A stretch of DNA of 25,515 nucleotides from Bacillota bacterium (GTDB lineage Bacteria; Bacillota; Clostridia; Christensenellales; UMGS416), in assembly GCA_023410875.1 (NCBI GenBank), contig JAEYPH010000023.1:1-25515 (forward strand), written 5' to 3'. Made by a program: the position numbers and the translations under genes. The notes under the pieces are model-generated. The model made no database searches. It had not been told where the DNA came from and worked only from the letters and a program-made list of their open reading frames with translations. Shown piece by piece: positions 16,101 to 23,353 of the stretch; the first letter of the stretch is position 1; each line of letters starts with the position of its first letter.

Positions 16101-17581
16101 AGCGCCGCGTCATACCCCATGGCGCCCACGGGGTCGTTGCCGGTCTGGGCCATGGGCAGCAGGTTGACCATCAGGTCCTCGTGGGAGTATCCATACATGT
16201 GCTGCAGCGAGCCCAGCGCCGTGGGCTCCTCGGGCAGATCGGCGCCGCGGGGCAGCACGCCTTCGGGGATGCACCGCTCCTTGAGCCAACGGCGGTAAGG
16301 GCCGGCGCAATACTGGGCTTTGAGTGCGGAATCCTCCTTCAGCTCGCCGGTTTCCAGGTCCATAATCACCATCTGCCCGGGGCCTAGCTTGCCCTTGCGC
16401 ACGGTGTTCTCCGGCGGCATGTCCAGCACGCCGGATTCGCTGGAAAGCACCATGACGCCGTCGGCGCTCAAAGCCCAGCGGGCCGGGCGCAGGCCGTTGC
16501 GGTCCAGCGTGGCGCCCACCTTGCGGCCGTCGGTGAAGGTGATGGCGGCGGGGCCGTCCCACGGCGGCAGCAGGCACGCGGCATACTGATAGAAAGCGCG
16601 CTGCGTTTCGTCCATGGTCTTGTCCATGGACCACGGGCCGGGCATCATCAGCATCAGCGATTGGGCCATGGGCCGGCCGTTCTGGCAGTAGAACTCAAAG
16701 GCGTTGTCGAACTTCATGGAATCGCTGCCGTCATCCTCCAGCACCGGCAGCACGTCCTTGAGGCGGCGCTTGAGCTTGCCGCCGTGCAGGCCGGTTTCCA
16801 TGGCTTTGATGGCGTTTTCCGCGCCGCGCAGCGTGTTGATTTCGCCGTTGTGGGCGATCATGCGGCAGGGCTGGGAGCGGCTCCATGTGGGCAGCGTGTT
16901 CGTGGAATAGCGCGAGTGCACCATGCCCACCGCCGAAGCCGTGCGCTCATCCACGAGGTCGGGGTAGAACTTTTCCAACTGCCACGCGTGCATCATGCCC
17001 TTGTAGACGATGGTGCGCGAGGAGAAGCTGACGACGTACAGATTGGCCTTCTCCGCAACGGCGCGCTTCTCGATGGCGCGGCGCAGGATGTAGATGGTCT
17101 GCTCCAGGTCTTCCACGGGTTTGGCGGGAGCCACGAAAAGCTGCACAATGGCCGGCGCGCAATCGCGGGCGGCGGTGCCGCAGGCGTGCAGGTTGTGGGG
17201 CACATCGCGCCAGGCCAGCACATGCATGCCCAGGGCAGCGCACGCCTGGTTGACCATCTGCACGCAAGCCGCATGGGCTTCGGCCTCCCGGGGGAAGAAA
17301 AACTGCGCCACGGCATACTGGCCGGCCTCGGGCAGCGGCGCGCCTGCCACGGCCCGGAACAGCTCATGGGGCAGCTGAATCAGGATACCCGCGCCGTCGC
17401 CGGTGTCAGGGTCATAGCCAGCGCCGCCGCGGTGGCTCAAGCGCTTGAGCACCTCCAGCGCGTCGCGCACGATGCGGTGGGAGCGCTCGCCCCGCTGGTT
17501 GGCGACAAAGCCGGTGCCGCAGCTGTCATGCTCGAATTGCTCTCGCCACAGCGGTGCGTTTTGCAACTTCATTGTTGTCAT
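13118..17581 (-). CDS. gltB: Glutamate synthase large (alpha) subunit
   Basis: A 1487-aa GOGAT large subunit that hydrolyses glutamine and tunnels ammonia to 2-oxoglutarate on FMN. What is seen: an N-terminal class II amidotransferase domain with the nucleophile in HDSCGTGF (C21), so about 20 residues are expected to be removed; a central domain (about 450-750); an FMN-binding synthase domain with GAMSYGSISQEAHE (about 863-876) and NSGEGGED; a 3Fe-4S motif CIMMRVCNVDNCPVG (about 1105-1119); and a C-terminal GXGXG beta-helix domain (about 1215-1430). All key motifs are present and length is normal. AGGAGA lies 8 nt before ATG 17581; ATG 17572 would be an alternative. It follows the ANTAR gene by 28 bp and precedes gltD by 6 bp. 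Confidence 0.97.
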   Translation of the reverse strand: MTTMKLQNAPLWREQFEHDSCGTGFVANQRGERSHRIVRDALEVLKRLSHRGGAGYDPDTGDGAGILIQLPHELFRAVAGAPLPEAGQYAVAQFFFPREAEAHAACVQMVNQACAALGMHVLAWRDVPHNLHACGTAARDCAPAIVQLFVAPAKPVEDLEQTIYILRRAIEKRAVAEKANLYVVSFSSRTIVYKGMMHAWQLEKFYPDLVDERTASAVGMVHSRYSTNTLPTWSRSQPCRMIAHNGEINTLRGAENAIKAMETGLHGGKLKRRLKDVLPVLEDDGSDSMKFDNAFEFYCQNGRPMAQSLMLMMPGPWSMDKTMDETQRAFYQYAACLLPPWDGPAAITFTDGRKVGATLDRNGLRPARWALSADGVMVLSSESGVLDMPPENTVRKGKLGPGQMVIMDLETGELKEDSALKAQYCAGPYRRWLKERCIPEGVLPRGADLPEEPTALGSLQHMYGYSHEDLMVNLLPMAQTGNDPVGAMGYDAALAVLSDKPQPLYNYFKQLFAQVTNPPLDAIREACVTGTDVHLGPSGDITHDEAANCHKVHLKSPILSEQTFKALRSGVKGFRAEELPTLFTREQGLLGALDALNAEAERVARDGAQLLILTDRGTDETHIPLPAFLAASGVHHHLIRKGLRGSFSIIVDSFEPREVHHMCCLIGYGVKAVFPRGALRTLDDMHQRGLLGSLPLEKAKANYLHALEHGILKVISKMGISCVDGYIRAQIFEAVGLSDEVIARCFSGTVSRVGGMTFADLEREVLARHDLALANWEEPLPSGGRYQVKKDGEEHLYNPQVIHTIQTAVRTGDYALYKKYTQLIGVERPVTLRHMLGFKQDRAKPVPLNEVEPVERIMRRFKTGAMSYGSISQEAHECLAISMNRINGKSNSGEGGEDSSRFGTERNSAIKQVASGRFGVTGPYLASAREIQIKMAQGAKPGEGGQLPGNKVYPHIARVRHSTAGVGLISPPPHHDIYSIEDLAQLIYDLKNANPDAAINVKLVSETGVGTVAAGVAKGGANVILISGFDGGTGASPRTSMQHTGLPWEIGLAESHQVLTANGLRGRVRLEVDGKLMTGRDVAIAALLGAEEFGFATLPLVAAGCIMMRVCNVDNCPVGVATQNPLLRSRFSGKPEYVVNLMKFIAQDLREIMAELGFRSIDEMVGHADRLTPARTSKKASALDLSPLCETHLPLPWRDIPENREEHNRLFYDMVRGLVEGGGARLHREIRNTERAAATRVGAFVSRQYGSLPDGSIRFVFEGTAGQSFGAFIPEGMELTLVGEANDYLGKGLSGGRIIVRPSPKAAWPQADNLLTGNVVLYGATSGELFLAGRAGERFCVRNSGAVAVCEGVGDHGCEYMTGGTAVILGSVGRNFAAGMSGGTAYVLDDGAFADRCNTEMVGMHPLDGLDVVTVYTLIMRHAQLTGSRIAKAILEDWPEMMKRFIKVLPHDYSDMLDAIAQAKSEGLEGDARMERAFLLKTTGKGR

Positions 17582-17609
17582 ATTTTGTTCTCCTGCTATC
17601 TGGAAAATT

Positions 17610-18191
17610 TTACGGTTTGTCAGCCTTGTATTGGTCCAGCACCTGCAGCGCGACCTCCCGCAGGCTTTTGCCGGTGTCCATCGATCGTTTCTGCAGCCAT
17701 CGCCACGCTTCGGCCTCGTTCATGGCCGTGTGGTTCATCAGCACAACCTTGGCCCGGTCGGCCATCGCCCGCCGGTCCAGGTCGCTGCGCAGCTTGTCGG
17801 CGGTGTCGCGGGCGCTCTGCAGGCGGCTGCGGTAGTGCTCCATGAGCTCCAGCGTGTTCAGCAGTGCTTGGGCCGTCACCGGCCTCGGCAGGGGGATCAC
17901 GTCGCGCCCACGGGCTTGCTCCTTCACATAGGCCACCTGGTCCTGCGGGGTGATCATGAGCACCGAGGTGTCGGCCTTGTCCTGCAGGTCGGCGGCAAAT
18001 TCCAAACCGGACATGTCGCTTAGTATGAAGCCCGCGATGGCGATATCCACCGGGTGGCTGGCCGCCGTGCGCAGGCCCTGCATGCCCGATGCGCAGCTGT
18101 CCACGATGAAATAGCCACGGGGCTGCAGCACGGTGCGAATCTGGGCGATCAGTTCCGGTCGGCGTATCACGATGAGCACGTTGCATGGCAT
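17610..18191 (-). CDS. ANTAR-domain RNA-binding regulator with degenerate receiver (NitR-like antiterminator)
   Basis: A 193-aa protein. Residues 1-115 have the receiver fold of response regulators but with lost chemistry. The phosphoacceptor Asp position is G54 (AIAGFILSDMSG), the N-terminal acidic pair is I9-R10, and the conserved Lys is R103, so it is probably not phosphorylated. A helical linker leads to an ANTAR domain at about 134-189 (RRAMADRAKVVLM...EAEAWRWLQKRSMDTGKSLREVALQVLD). ANTAR proteins bind paired RNA hairpins and block transcription termination. Clostridia have such a protein (NitR) beside glutamine synthetase, and here it lies 34 bp after glnA and 28 bp before gltB. Its likely target is the terminator in the glnA leader; what it senses without a phosphosite is open, with contact to glutamine synthetase itself one possibility. 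AAAGGG precedes the ATG and is partly opposed by CCCT. Confidence 0.88.
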   Translation of the reverse strand: MPCNVLIVIRRPELIAQIRTVLQPRGYFIVDSCASGMQGLRTAASHPVDIAIAGFILSDMSGLEFAADLQDKADTSVLMITPQDQVAYVKEQARGRDVIPLPRPVTAQALLNTLELMEHYRSRLQSARDTADKLRSDLDRRAMADRAKVVLMNHTAMNEAEAWRWLQKRSMDTGKSLREVALQVLDQYKADKP

Positions 18192-18225
18192 AGGGATTAC
18201 CCTTTCCGCTGGAGAGATTCCATGA

Positions 18226-19557
18226 TCAATATCGGGTCAGGTAGCGGTCGGTTTCCCATTGGTGCACGTGGGAGCTATAGTCGGTGTATTCCATGCGCTT
18301 GGCTTTGATGTAGTTTTCGGCGGCGTGGGGGCCGATGGCGTCCAGAATCAGCCGGTCGCGCTCCAGCGCATCCAGCGCATCGGCCAGCGTGACCGGCAGG
18401 CGGCGCAGGCCGCCCATGGCGTCGCGGTCGCCCTCGTCCATGTGGTAGATGTTGCGCTCCAGCATGGGCGGCGGCGTGAGCTCCCGGCGCAGGCCATCCA
18501 GCCCGGCGGCGCAGATGGCCGCGAAGGCCAGATAGGGGTTGCACGAGGGATCGGGGCTGCGCAGTTCCAGGCGGGTGCCTTCCCCGCCGGCGTCGGGCAC
18601 ACGGATCAGCGGGCTGCGGTTGTGCCGCGCCCAGCACACATACACTGGGGCCTCGTAGCCGGGGATTAACCGCTTGTAGGAGTTGACCAGCGGGTTGGCC
18701 AGAGCCGTGATGGCGTCGATGTGGGCCATGATGCCGGCGGCGAAACCCCGGGCCACGGTGGATAGCCCGCCGGGGGCAGCCCCGTCACAGAAGGCGTTTT
18801 GGCCATCCTTCCACAGCGACAGGTTGGCGTGCAGGCCGCTGCCATTCACGCCGTCGCGGGGCTTGGGCATGAAGGTGGCCGCCAGGCCGTGGCGCTTGGC
18901 CACGGTCTTGACCGCCATGCGGAAGGTCATCATGTCATCGGCGGCCTGCAGCGCGTCGGCATAGCGGAAGTCGATCTCGTGCTGGCCGGGGGCCACCTCG
19001 TGGTGGGAGGCCTCGATGTTGAAGCCCATGTCCTCCAGCGCGATGCAGATGTCGCGGCGGGCGTCCTCGCCCATGTCCACCGGCCCCAGGTCGAAATAGC
19101 CGCCGTCGTCATGGGTGATCGTCGTGGGGCGGCCCTGGGGGTCGGTGTGGAACAGGAAGAATTCGCACTCGGCGCCAACCTTGAGCGTATAACCCATGGA
19201 CGCGGTGTCTTCCACAACGCCGCGCAGGATGCGCCGGGGGTCGCCCTCGAAGGGGGAGCCGTCGGGGTAATGGACGTCGCAGATCAGCCGGCCCACGCGG
19301 CCGTTCTGCGGCCGCCACGGGAACACCGTGAACGTGGAGGGGTCCGGCCGCAGCACCATGTCGCTCTCCTCGATGCGCACGAAGCCATCCACCGAGGAAC
19401 CGTCGAACATATACTGTCCGTTCAGTGCTTCCTCCAGATGGTCGATCAGGATGGCGAGGTTCTTCATCTGGCCGAACAGATCGGTGAACTGCAGCCGGAT
19501 GAACTTCACGTCGCTCTCTCGGGCGAGGGAGAGGATGTCCTGATTGGTCAGTGCCAT
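18226..19557 (-). CDS. glnA: Glutamine synthetase, type I (GSI-alpha)
   Basis: A 443-aa cytoplasmic dodecameric enzyme making glutamine from glutamate, ammonia and ATP. What is seen: an N-terminal beta-grasp segment (IRLQFTDLFGQMKNL, 20-34), DGSSVDGFVRIEESDM (52-67) with the Arg used for feedback control in Bacillus-type enzymes (R61), metal ligands in GAECEFFLF (128-136) and HHEVAPGQHEIDF (185-197), GSGLHANLSLW (239-249), the ammonia-site flap Glu in PGYEAP (E302), and NRSPLIRVP (313-321). Its length and the lack of the adenylylation-loop insert put it in GSI-alpha. ATG 19557 has AAGGAGG 4 nt upstream; the longer open frame to 19635 runs through the leader terminator and is rejected. It is the first gene of the operon, with its own promoter and an attenuator-like leader. 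Confidence 0.97.
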   Translation of the reverse strand: MALTNQDILSLARESDVKFIRLQFTDLFGQMKNLAILIDHLEEALNGQYMFDGSSVDGFVRIEESDMVLRPDPSTFTVFPWRPQNGRVGRLICDVHYPDGSPFEGDPRRILRGVVEDTASMGYTLKVGAECEFFLFHTDPQGRPTTITHDDGGYFDLGPVDMGEDARRDICIALEDMGFNIEASHHEVAPGQHEIDFRYADALQAADDMMTFRMAVKTVAKRHGLAATFMPKPRDGVNGSGLHANLSLWKDGQNAFCDGAAPGGLSTVARGFAAGIMAHIDAITALANPLVNSYKRLIPGYEAPVYVCWARHNRSPLIRVPDAGGEGTRLELRSPDPSCNPYLAFAAICAAGLDGLRRELTPPPMLERNIYHMDEGDRDAMGGLRRLPVTLADALDALERDRLILDAIGPHAAENYIKAKRMEYTDYSSHVHQWETDRYLTRY

Positions 19558-19581
19558 GATGCCTCCTTGTGGGCTGCGGTG

Positions 19582-19606
19582 AAAAAACCAACGCAGACGC
19601 GTTGGT
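19582..19606 (-). terminator. Intrinsic terminator in the glnA leader (attenuator)
   Basis: On the minus strand ACCAACGC (19606-19599), loop GTCT, GCGTTGGT (19594-19587), then a run of T to 19582. The 8-bp stem plus T-run lies between the glnA promoter and the glnA ribosome site, 25 nt before the ATG. It must be read through for the operon to be expressed, and an ANTAR antiterminator is encoded in the same operon. Confidence 0.8.
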
Positions 19607-19644
19607 GAGCCGTGGTGCGCCGTTGCCCTTGTCATGCTATACTA

Positions 19645-19670
19645 TGCAGGAAAGAAATAAAAAGCCTGCA
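19645..19670 (-). promoter_or_regulatory. Upstream hairpin of the glnA leader
   Basis: TGCAGG and CCTGCA (6 bp) enclose a 14-nt pyrimidine-rich loop, beginning about 4 nt after the expected transcription start. With the terminator it makes a two-hairpin leader. The loop does not match the A-G hexaloop known for ANTAR targets, so its role is uncertain. Confidence 0.45.
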
Positions 19671-19680
19671 ATTTTTCATC

Positions 19681-19708
19681 ATTATAACAGAATAAAGTAG
19701 GATTACAA
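19681..19708 (-). promoter_or_regulatory. glnA: Promoter of the glnA operon
   Basis: On the minus strand TTGTAA (19708-19703), a 16-nt spacer and TATAAT (19686-19681). The predicted start near 19674 gives a leader of about 117 nt. Confidence 0.65.
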
Positions 19709-19916
19709 GGGGTGATTCTGCAATGCTCGGAGCAATGGGTTGAAAAAATGTCAAGAATACGGAGAAAACAGCATCTCCGGAGGGCAAAAAACGAGCATTT
19801 CTCCAAAACGTTTCCAATGTTGCGCGATGAGGATATGTGGGGTTGAGGGCAACAGCCTGTGTGAGCGCATTCCGCCTGTACGCAATGGCATTATCCCGTG
19901 AATCGCCCCGATGGCG
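19709..19916. other. Intergenic region between the C26 hydrolase and the glnA promoter
   Basis: No gene supported. It contains a 6-bp inverted repeat CGGAGA/TCTCCG (19760-19779) and, just upstream of the glnA -35, an AATGCTCGGAGCAAT element (about 19722-19736) whose AT-rich symmetry could be an operator. The downstream side of the C26 gene shows no clear intrinsic terminator. Confidence 0.4.
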
Positions 19917-20582
19917 TTATTTGATGAGAAGCCGGAACAGCTTAACCATGCGCGCGTCATCCTGATACAGCCGCTCCGGGTGGAACTGCACGCCGTACAC
20001 AGCCGAGCCGTCCGTCGCCTGCATGGCCTCTATGACGCCGTCGGGAGCCACCGCCGCCGTGAGGAAGCCCGGCGGCAGCGCGCGCACCGCCTGGTGATGG
20101 GTGCTGTTGACCTGTACGCGCTCGGGCAGAAAGGCTGACAGGAACGTGCCCCGGCGTACCAGCATCTCGTGGCGCTGGCCGAAGGGGTGGGGGACATGAA
20201 GCTCATCAGGGATGTGCTGATAGAGCGAGCCGCCCAGCGCCGCCGCCATGAGCTGTATCCCCCGGCAGATGCCCAGCACGGGCTTGCCCGTAGACAGGAA
20301 AGCCTTAAGCAGCGCGACCTCCATGGCGTCGCGGCCGGCGTCCACGCTGTTGGACGCGGTGTTGGGCTGGCCGTAGAGGGCCGGGTCCACATCGTCGCCG
20401 CCGCTCAACAGCAGTCCGTCCAGCCGGGCGGCCAGCACACCGGCCTCGTTGGCGCCGTCGAAGAGCATCACCGGCACGCCGCCGGCCTCCCGCACGGCTT
20501 CCATGTAAAAGCTGTACAGCCGCCCCAGGCGGTCGCCGTCGCGGGTGTCGGGGTTCATCGTGATGCCGATCAAAGGTTTCAT
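19917..20582 (-). CDS. Gamma-glutamyl-gamma-aminobutyrate hydrolase family protein (peptidase C26, PuuD-like)
   Basis: A 221-aa class I glutamine-amidotransferase-fold hydrolase. What is seen: N-terminal KPLIGITMNP, the oxyanion-region LLLSGGDDVDPALYG (57-71), the nucleophile elbow GICRGIQ (C106), VNSTHHQAV (158-166), and the catalytic pair in GVQFHPE (H201, E203). PuuD-type enzymes cleave gamma-glutamyl amides, such as gamma-glutamyl-GABA in putrescine breakdown, in the cytoplasm; here no other puu gene is present, so the substrate is unproven. AAAAGGA lies 6-7 nt before ATG 20582. Slightly shorter than E. coli PuuD (about 254 aa). It lies upstream of, but probably separate from, the glnA operon, which has its own promoter. 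A role in releasing glutamate fits the neighbourhood. Confidence 0.9.
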   Translation of the reverse strand: MKPLIGITMNPDTRDGDRLGRLYSFYMEAVREAGGVPVMLFDGANEAGVLAARLDGLLLSGGDDVDPALYGQPNTASNSVDAGRDAMEVALLKAFLSTGKPVLGICRGIQLMAAALGGSLYQHIPDELHVPHPFGQRHEMLVRRGTFLSAFLPERVQVNSTHHQAVRALPPGFLTAAVAPDGVIEAMQATDGSAVYGVQFHPERLYQDDARMVKLFRLLIK

Positions 20583-20655
20583 GAGTAATCCTTTTGAGGA
20601 AAAATAGCAAAGACTGAGTCCTTGCTTATTAGTTCAAATAACTAGGTGACAAGTC

Positions 20656-20773
20656 ATGCCTTCCCCTTCAGGGGAAGGTGGCGCGCAGCACCGGATGAGG
20701 TGTCCTGCATCGCAAACTGGAACACCTCATCAGTCGCCTTCGGCGACAGCTTCCCCTCCAGGGGAAGCCTTAT
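20656..20773. repeat. MITE-like palindromic repeat
   Basis: An about 118-bp element. The ends GCCTTCCCCTTCAGGGGAAG and CTTCCCCTCCAGGGGAAGCC are each self-complementary and inverted relative to one another. Inside, GATGAGGTGT pairs with ACACCTCATC, and GTCGCCTTCGGCGAC forms a small hairpin. The structure is that of a non-coding dispersed repeat of Bacillota genomes, not of a gene. Confidence 0.8.
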
Positions 20774-20791
20774 GTAGACTCTATCGACAAC

Positions 20792-20855
20792 TACGGCAAG
20801 GACGAAACCCTTGCCGTATAGAATAAACGGTGAAGAATCTGAGCACGTCCTTGCC
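20792..20855. repeat. Second inverted repeat with GGCAAGGACG arms
   Basis: TACGGCAAGG (20792-20801) pairs with CCTTGCCGTA (20809-20818) as a 10-bp stem. The sequence GGCAAGGACG recurs inverted as CGTCCTTGCC about 50 nt further on. It is probably a different dispersed repeat, or a terminator for the ridA side lacking a T-run. Confidence 0.55.
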
Positions 20856-20878
20856 CTACAGACTATGTCTGCCGCGTA

Positions 20879-21268
20879 CTACTTGTCTTTCAGACACGCG
20901 ATCATCTCAATCTCCACGTCCACATCCTTGGGCAGGCGCGAAACCTCCACACAGCTGCGGGCGGGGAAGCCGCCGTCGAAATAGCTTGCATACACCTCGT
21001 TGACGGCGGCGAAGTCGTTCAGGTCGGTCAGGAACACCGTTGCCTTTATGACGTCGGAGAAATTCGCGCCGGCTTCAGCCAACACCGCGCTTAGATTCTC
21101 GAACACCTGCTTGGCCTGCTCGCGCACGCCGCCTTCGGCGACGGCGCCGGTGGAAGGGCGGATGCCGATCTGCCCGGACGTGAACAGCAGGTTGCCCACG
21201 GCCACGGCGTGGCTGTAGGGCCCCACGGCCTTGGGTGCGTTTTCGCTGTTGATGATGCGTTTTTCCAT
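20879..21268 (-). CDS. ridA: RidA family reactive intermediate/imine deaminase
   Basis: A 129-aa protein of the YjgF/YER057c/UK114 family. It forms trimers and hydrolyses enamine/imine intermediates released by PLP enzymes such as threonine dehydratase. What is seen: APKAVGPYSHAV (11-22), LLFTSGQIGI, VFENLSAVLAEAG, and the active-site Arg in FPARSCVEV (R104), with the conserved C-terminal VEIEMIA (E119). Length is exactly typical. The frame is open to 21325, but ATG 21268 has GGGAGGAAA just upstream and starts the family's usual N-terminus. It follows the first M42 gene by 14 bp and is the last gene of that operon, which suggests a clean-up role in amino-acid catabolism. Confidence 0.95.
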   Translation of the reverse strand: MEKRIINSENAPKAVGPYSHAVAVGNLLFTSGQIGIRPSTGAVAEGGVREQAKQVFENLSAVLAEAGANFSDVIKATVFLTDLNDFAAVNEVYASYFDGGFPARSCVEVSRLPKDVDVEIEMIACLKDK

Positions 21269-21282
21269 GGTTTCCTCCCGTA

Positions 21283-22284
21283 TCACGCGTCGGTGGCCAA
21301 GGCGGCCACCAGCAGGTCGATGCACTGTTCATAGTCGGCGATGTCGATCATCTCGGCGGTGCTGTGCACATAGCGGCACGGGATGGACAGGCACCCGCTG
21401 GGCACGCCCTCCCGGGTGGCCTGTATGGCCCCGGCGTCGGTGCCGCCGGCGGTCAGCACCTCCATCTGCGTGGCGATGCCGGTGCGGGCGGCGGCGTCCT
21501 GCAGCCAGCGGCGCACCTTGGGGTGGGCCAGCAGCGAAACGTCCTTCACCTTGATGGCCGGGCCCTTGCCCAGCGCCACGGAGCAGTTGGGCAGCGCTTG
21601 GGGCGTGTCGGCGGCCAGCGTCACGTCGATGGCCAGCGCCATCTCCGGCGCGATGGCATAGGAGCTCACGCGGGCGCCGTGGGCGCCCACTTCCTCCTGC
21701 ACGGTGAACACGGCATACAGATCATAGGGCGAATCGTGCATGCGCTTGAAGGTCTCCACGAGCACCGCGCAGCCGATGCGGTCGTCCATGTAGCCGCAGG
21801 CCATGCGGCCGCCCATCTCCACGGGCTGCTGGGCGAACACGGCCATGTCGCCCACCTGCACCTTTTCTTCGGCCTCGGCCCGGGTGCGCGCGCCGATGTC
21901 TATGAACATGTGGTCCATCTTAAGCTTATCCATGGCCTCCACGGTCTTGGTTTCAAAGCCAATGACGCCGGCGGTGCCATTCTCGAAGAGCACGGCAGTG
22001 AACAGCTGCCAATGGGGCCGCACGCCGCCCACATTCGTGAAGCGCAAAAAGCCGCTGTCATCGATGTGGGTCACCATCAGGCCGATCTGATCCATATGGG
22101 CGGCCATCTGCACCTTGCGGCCACCGCCACGCTTGAGGGCAATCAGGTTGCCCAGCGCGTCGCGGCGCACCTCGTCGGCATAGGGGGTCACGAGCTCTGT
22201 GATGAGCTGCGCCACGGCGTCCTCGCGGCCCGAGGGGCCGTACACCGGCAGCAGTTGTTTGAGCGTATCGATGGCCTGGCTCAT
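21283..22284 (-). CDS. M42 family metallopeptidase (glutamyl aminopeptidase/TET-like), copy A
   Basis: A 333-aa cytoplasmic aminopeptidase of the M42 family, whose members form large tetrahedral (TET) assemblies that trim peptides. Metal and catalytic residues are all visible: AAHMDQIG (H63, D65), YMDDR (D167/D168), the general-base pair QEEVG (E197, E198), AIDVT (D220) and CRYVHS (H307). The GGTDAGAI segment (280-287) is also standard. Its ATG overlaps the stop of the upstream M42 gene by 4 nt, so the two are translationally coupled. It differs from copy B in having Asp rather than Glu at the third metal site, which suggests a distinct specificity (M42 members divide into Glu/Asp, Leu and Lys preferring types). 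Specificity cannot be assigned from the sequence alone. Confidence 0.93.
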   Translation of the reverse strand: MSQAIDTLKQLLPVYGPSGREDAVAQLITELVTPYADEVRRDALGNLIALKRGGGRKVQMAAHMDQIGLMVTHIDDSGFLRFTNVGGVRPHWQLFTAVLFENGTAGVIGFETKTVEAMDKLKMDHMFIDIGARTRAEAEEKVQVGDMAVFAQQPVEMGGRMACGYMDDRIGCAVLVETFKRMHDSPYDLYAVFTVQEEVGAHGARVSSYAIAPEMALAIDVTLAADTPQALPNCSVALGKGPAIKVKDVSLLAHPKVRRWLQDAAARTGIATQMEVLTAGGTDAGAIQATREGVPSGCLSIPCRYVHSTAEMIDIADYEQCIDLLVAALATDA

Positions 22285-23318
22285 TTTGCGTCCTCCTTAG
22301 CAAGGTGATGTTGGATGCCCTCCAGGAATGCGTCCAGCAGCCGCGCGGCGTTGTCATAGTCGTCGCGGCTCATTACGCACACGGGGGAGTGGATGTAGCG
22401 GCACGGCACGGAGATGTTGACGACCGGTGCGCCGGCGCGGCTGTGGGCGATGGCGCCGGCGTCGGTGCCGCCAAAGGAGCCTCCGCGGATCTGATAGGGG
22501 ATGCCGCGGGCCTTGGCCTTGGCGATCAGATGGTCCCGCAGCAGCCGGTCGGAGATGGCCGTGTGGTCCATCGTCGTGATGGCCGGCCCATGGCCGATGC
22601 GCGTGACCTTGAGATGATCGGGCACGCCGTGCATGTCGGCGCACGTGGTGCCTTCCAGCGCCACGGCTGCGTCCGGGTGTACGGCATAGGCGGCCACATG
22701 CGCTCCGATGGTGCCGATCTCCTCCATGACCGAGAACACGGCCACCAGCGTGGCCTCGCGCCGGGCTTTAAGCGCATCCAGCAGCAGCGCGCAACCGGCG
22801 CGGTCGTCCAGCGCCCGGGCCTTCACCAGGTTGTCCCCGAACTCCACATATCCGCTGTCGAACACGGCCCAGTCGCCGGGGCTGACCAGCGCCGCCGCCT
22901 GCTCGCGGGACGTTGCGCCAATGTCGATCATCAGCTTGTCCTTGTCCACGGGCTTTTTGATGTCCTCGGGCTTGAGCAGGTGGATGGGCATGGAGCCTAT
23001 GACGCCGGGCACGGCGCGCGCGCCGATGAGCACCCGCTGCGAGGGCAGTATGCGCGTATCGATGCCGCCGATGGTTTCAAAGCTCAGCAGGCCGGAATCG
23101 TCTATCTTGGTGATCAAAAAGCCGACCTCGTCCATATGGGCGCAGGCCATCACCCGCTTGGGGTGTTCGGCTGTGCCGGTCTTCGTGGCGATCACGTTGC
23201 CCAGTTTGTCCACGCGCACGTCGTCGGCCACGGCGCGGGCTTGTTCCACGATGTATTGGCGCACGGCGTCCTCGAAGCCCGAGGGGCCGCTCAACTCCGT
23301 CAACGCTCGGATGTGCAT
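22281..23318 (-). CDS. M42 family metallopeptidase, copy B
   Basis: A 345-aa paralogue of its neighbours. Ligands: CAHMDEVG (H61, D63), ALDDR (D171/D172), VMEEIG (E199, E200), ALEGT (E222) and CRYIHS (H310). GGSFGGTDAGAI (279-290) is the classic M42 signature, and this copy looks the closest to textbook YsdC/FrvX-type enzymes. The stop overlaps the start of copy A by 4 nt. ATG 23318 is preceded by AAAGGAATG, a reasonable ribosome site. It is the middle gene of a three-peptidase operon; hetero-oligomeric TET particles are known for archaeal M42 enzymes, so mixed complexes are conceivable (inference). Confidence 0.93.
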   Translation of the reverse strand: MHIRALTELSGPSGFEDAVRQYIVEQARAVADDVRVDKLGNVIATKTGTAEHPKRVMACAHMDEVGFLITKIDDSGLLSFETIGGIDTRILPSQRVLIGARAVPGVIGSMPIHLLKPEDIKKPVDKDKLMIDIGATSREQAAALVSPGDWAVFDSGYVEFGDNLVKARALDDRAGCALLLDALKARREATLVAVFSVMEEIGTIGAHVAAYAVHPDAAVALEGTTCADMHGVPDHLKVTRIGHGPAITTMDHTAISDRLLRDHLIAKAKARGIPYQIRGGSFGGTDAGAIAHSRAGAPVVNISVPCRYIHSPVCVMSRDDYDNAARLLDAFLEGIQHHLAKEDAK

Positions 23319-23353
23319 TGTATGTTCATTCCTTTCTATACTGCCAGCTATGG

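Noticed and set aside
19582..19606. Canonical ANTAR hexaloop target in the glnA leader
   Set aside because: The terminator loop is GTCT (or CGTCTG if opened by one pair) and the upstream hairpin has a 14-nt loop; neither has the A and G positions expected.
19558..19635. 26-residue N-terminal extension of GlnA
   Set aside because: It runs through the leader terminator, and AAGGAGG lies right before ATG 19557, the family's normal start.
19632..19817. 61-aa minus-strand open frame upstream of glnA
   Set aside because: It overlaps the predicted glnA promoter and has no ribosome site or family match.
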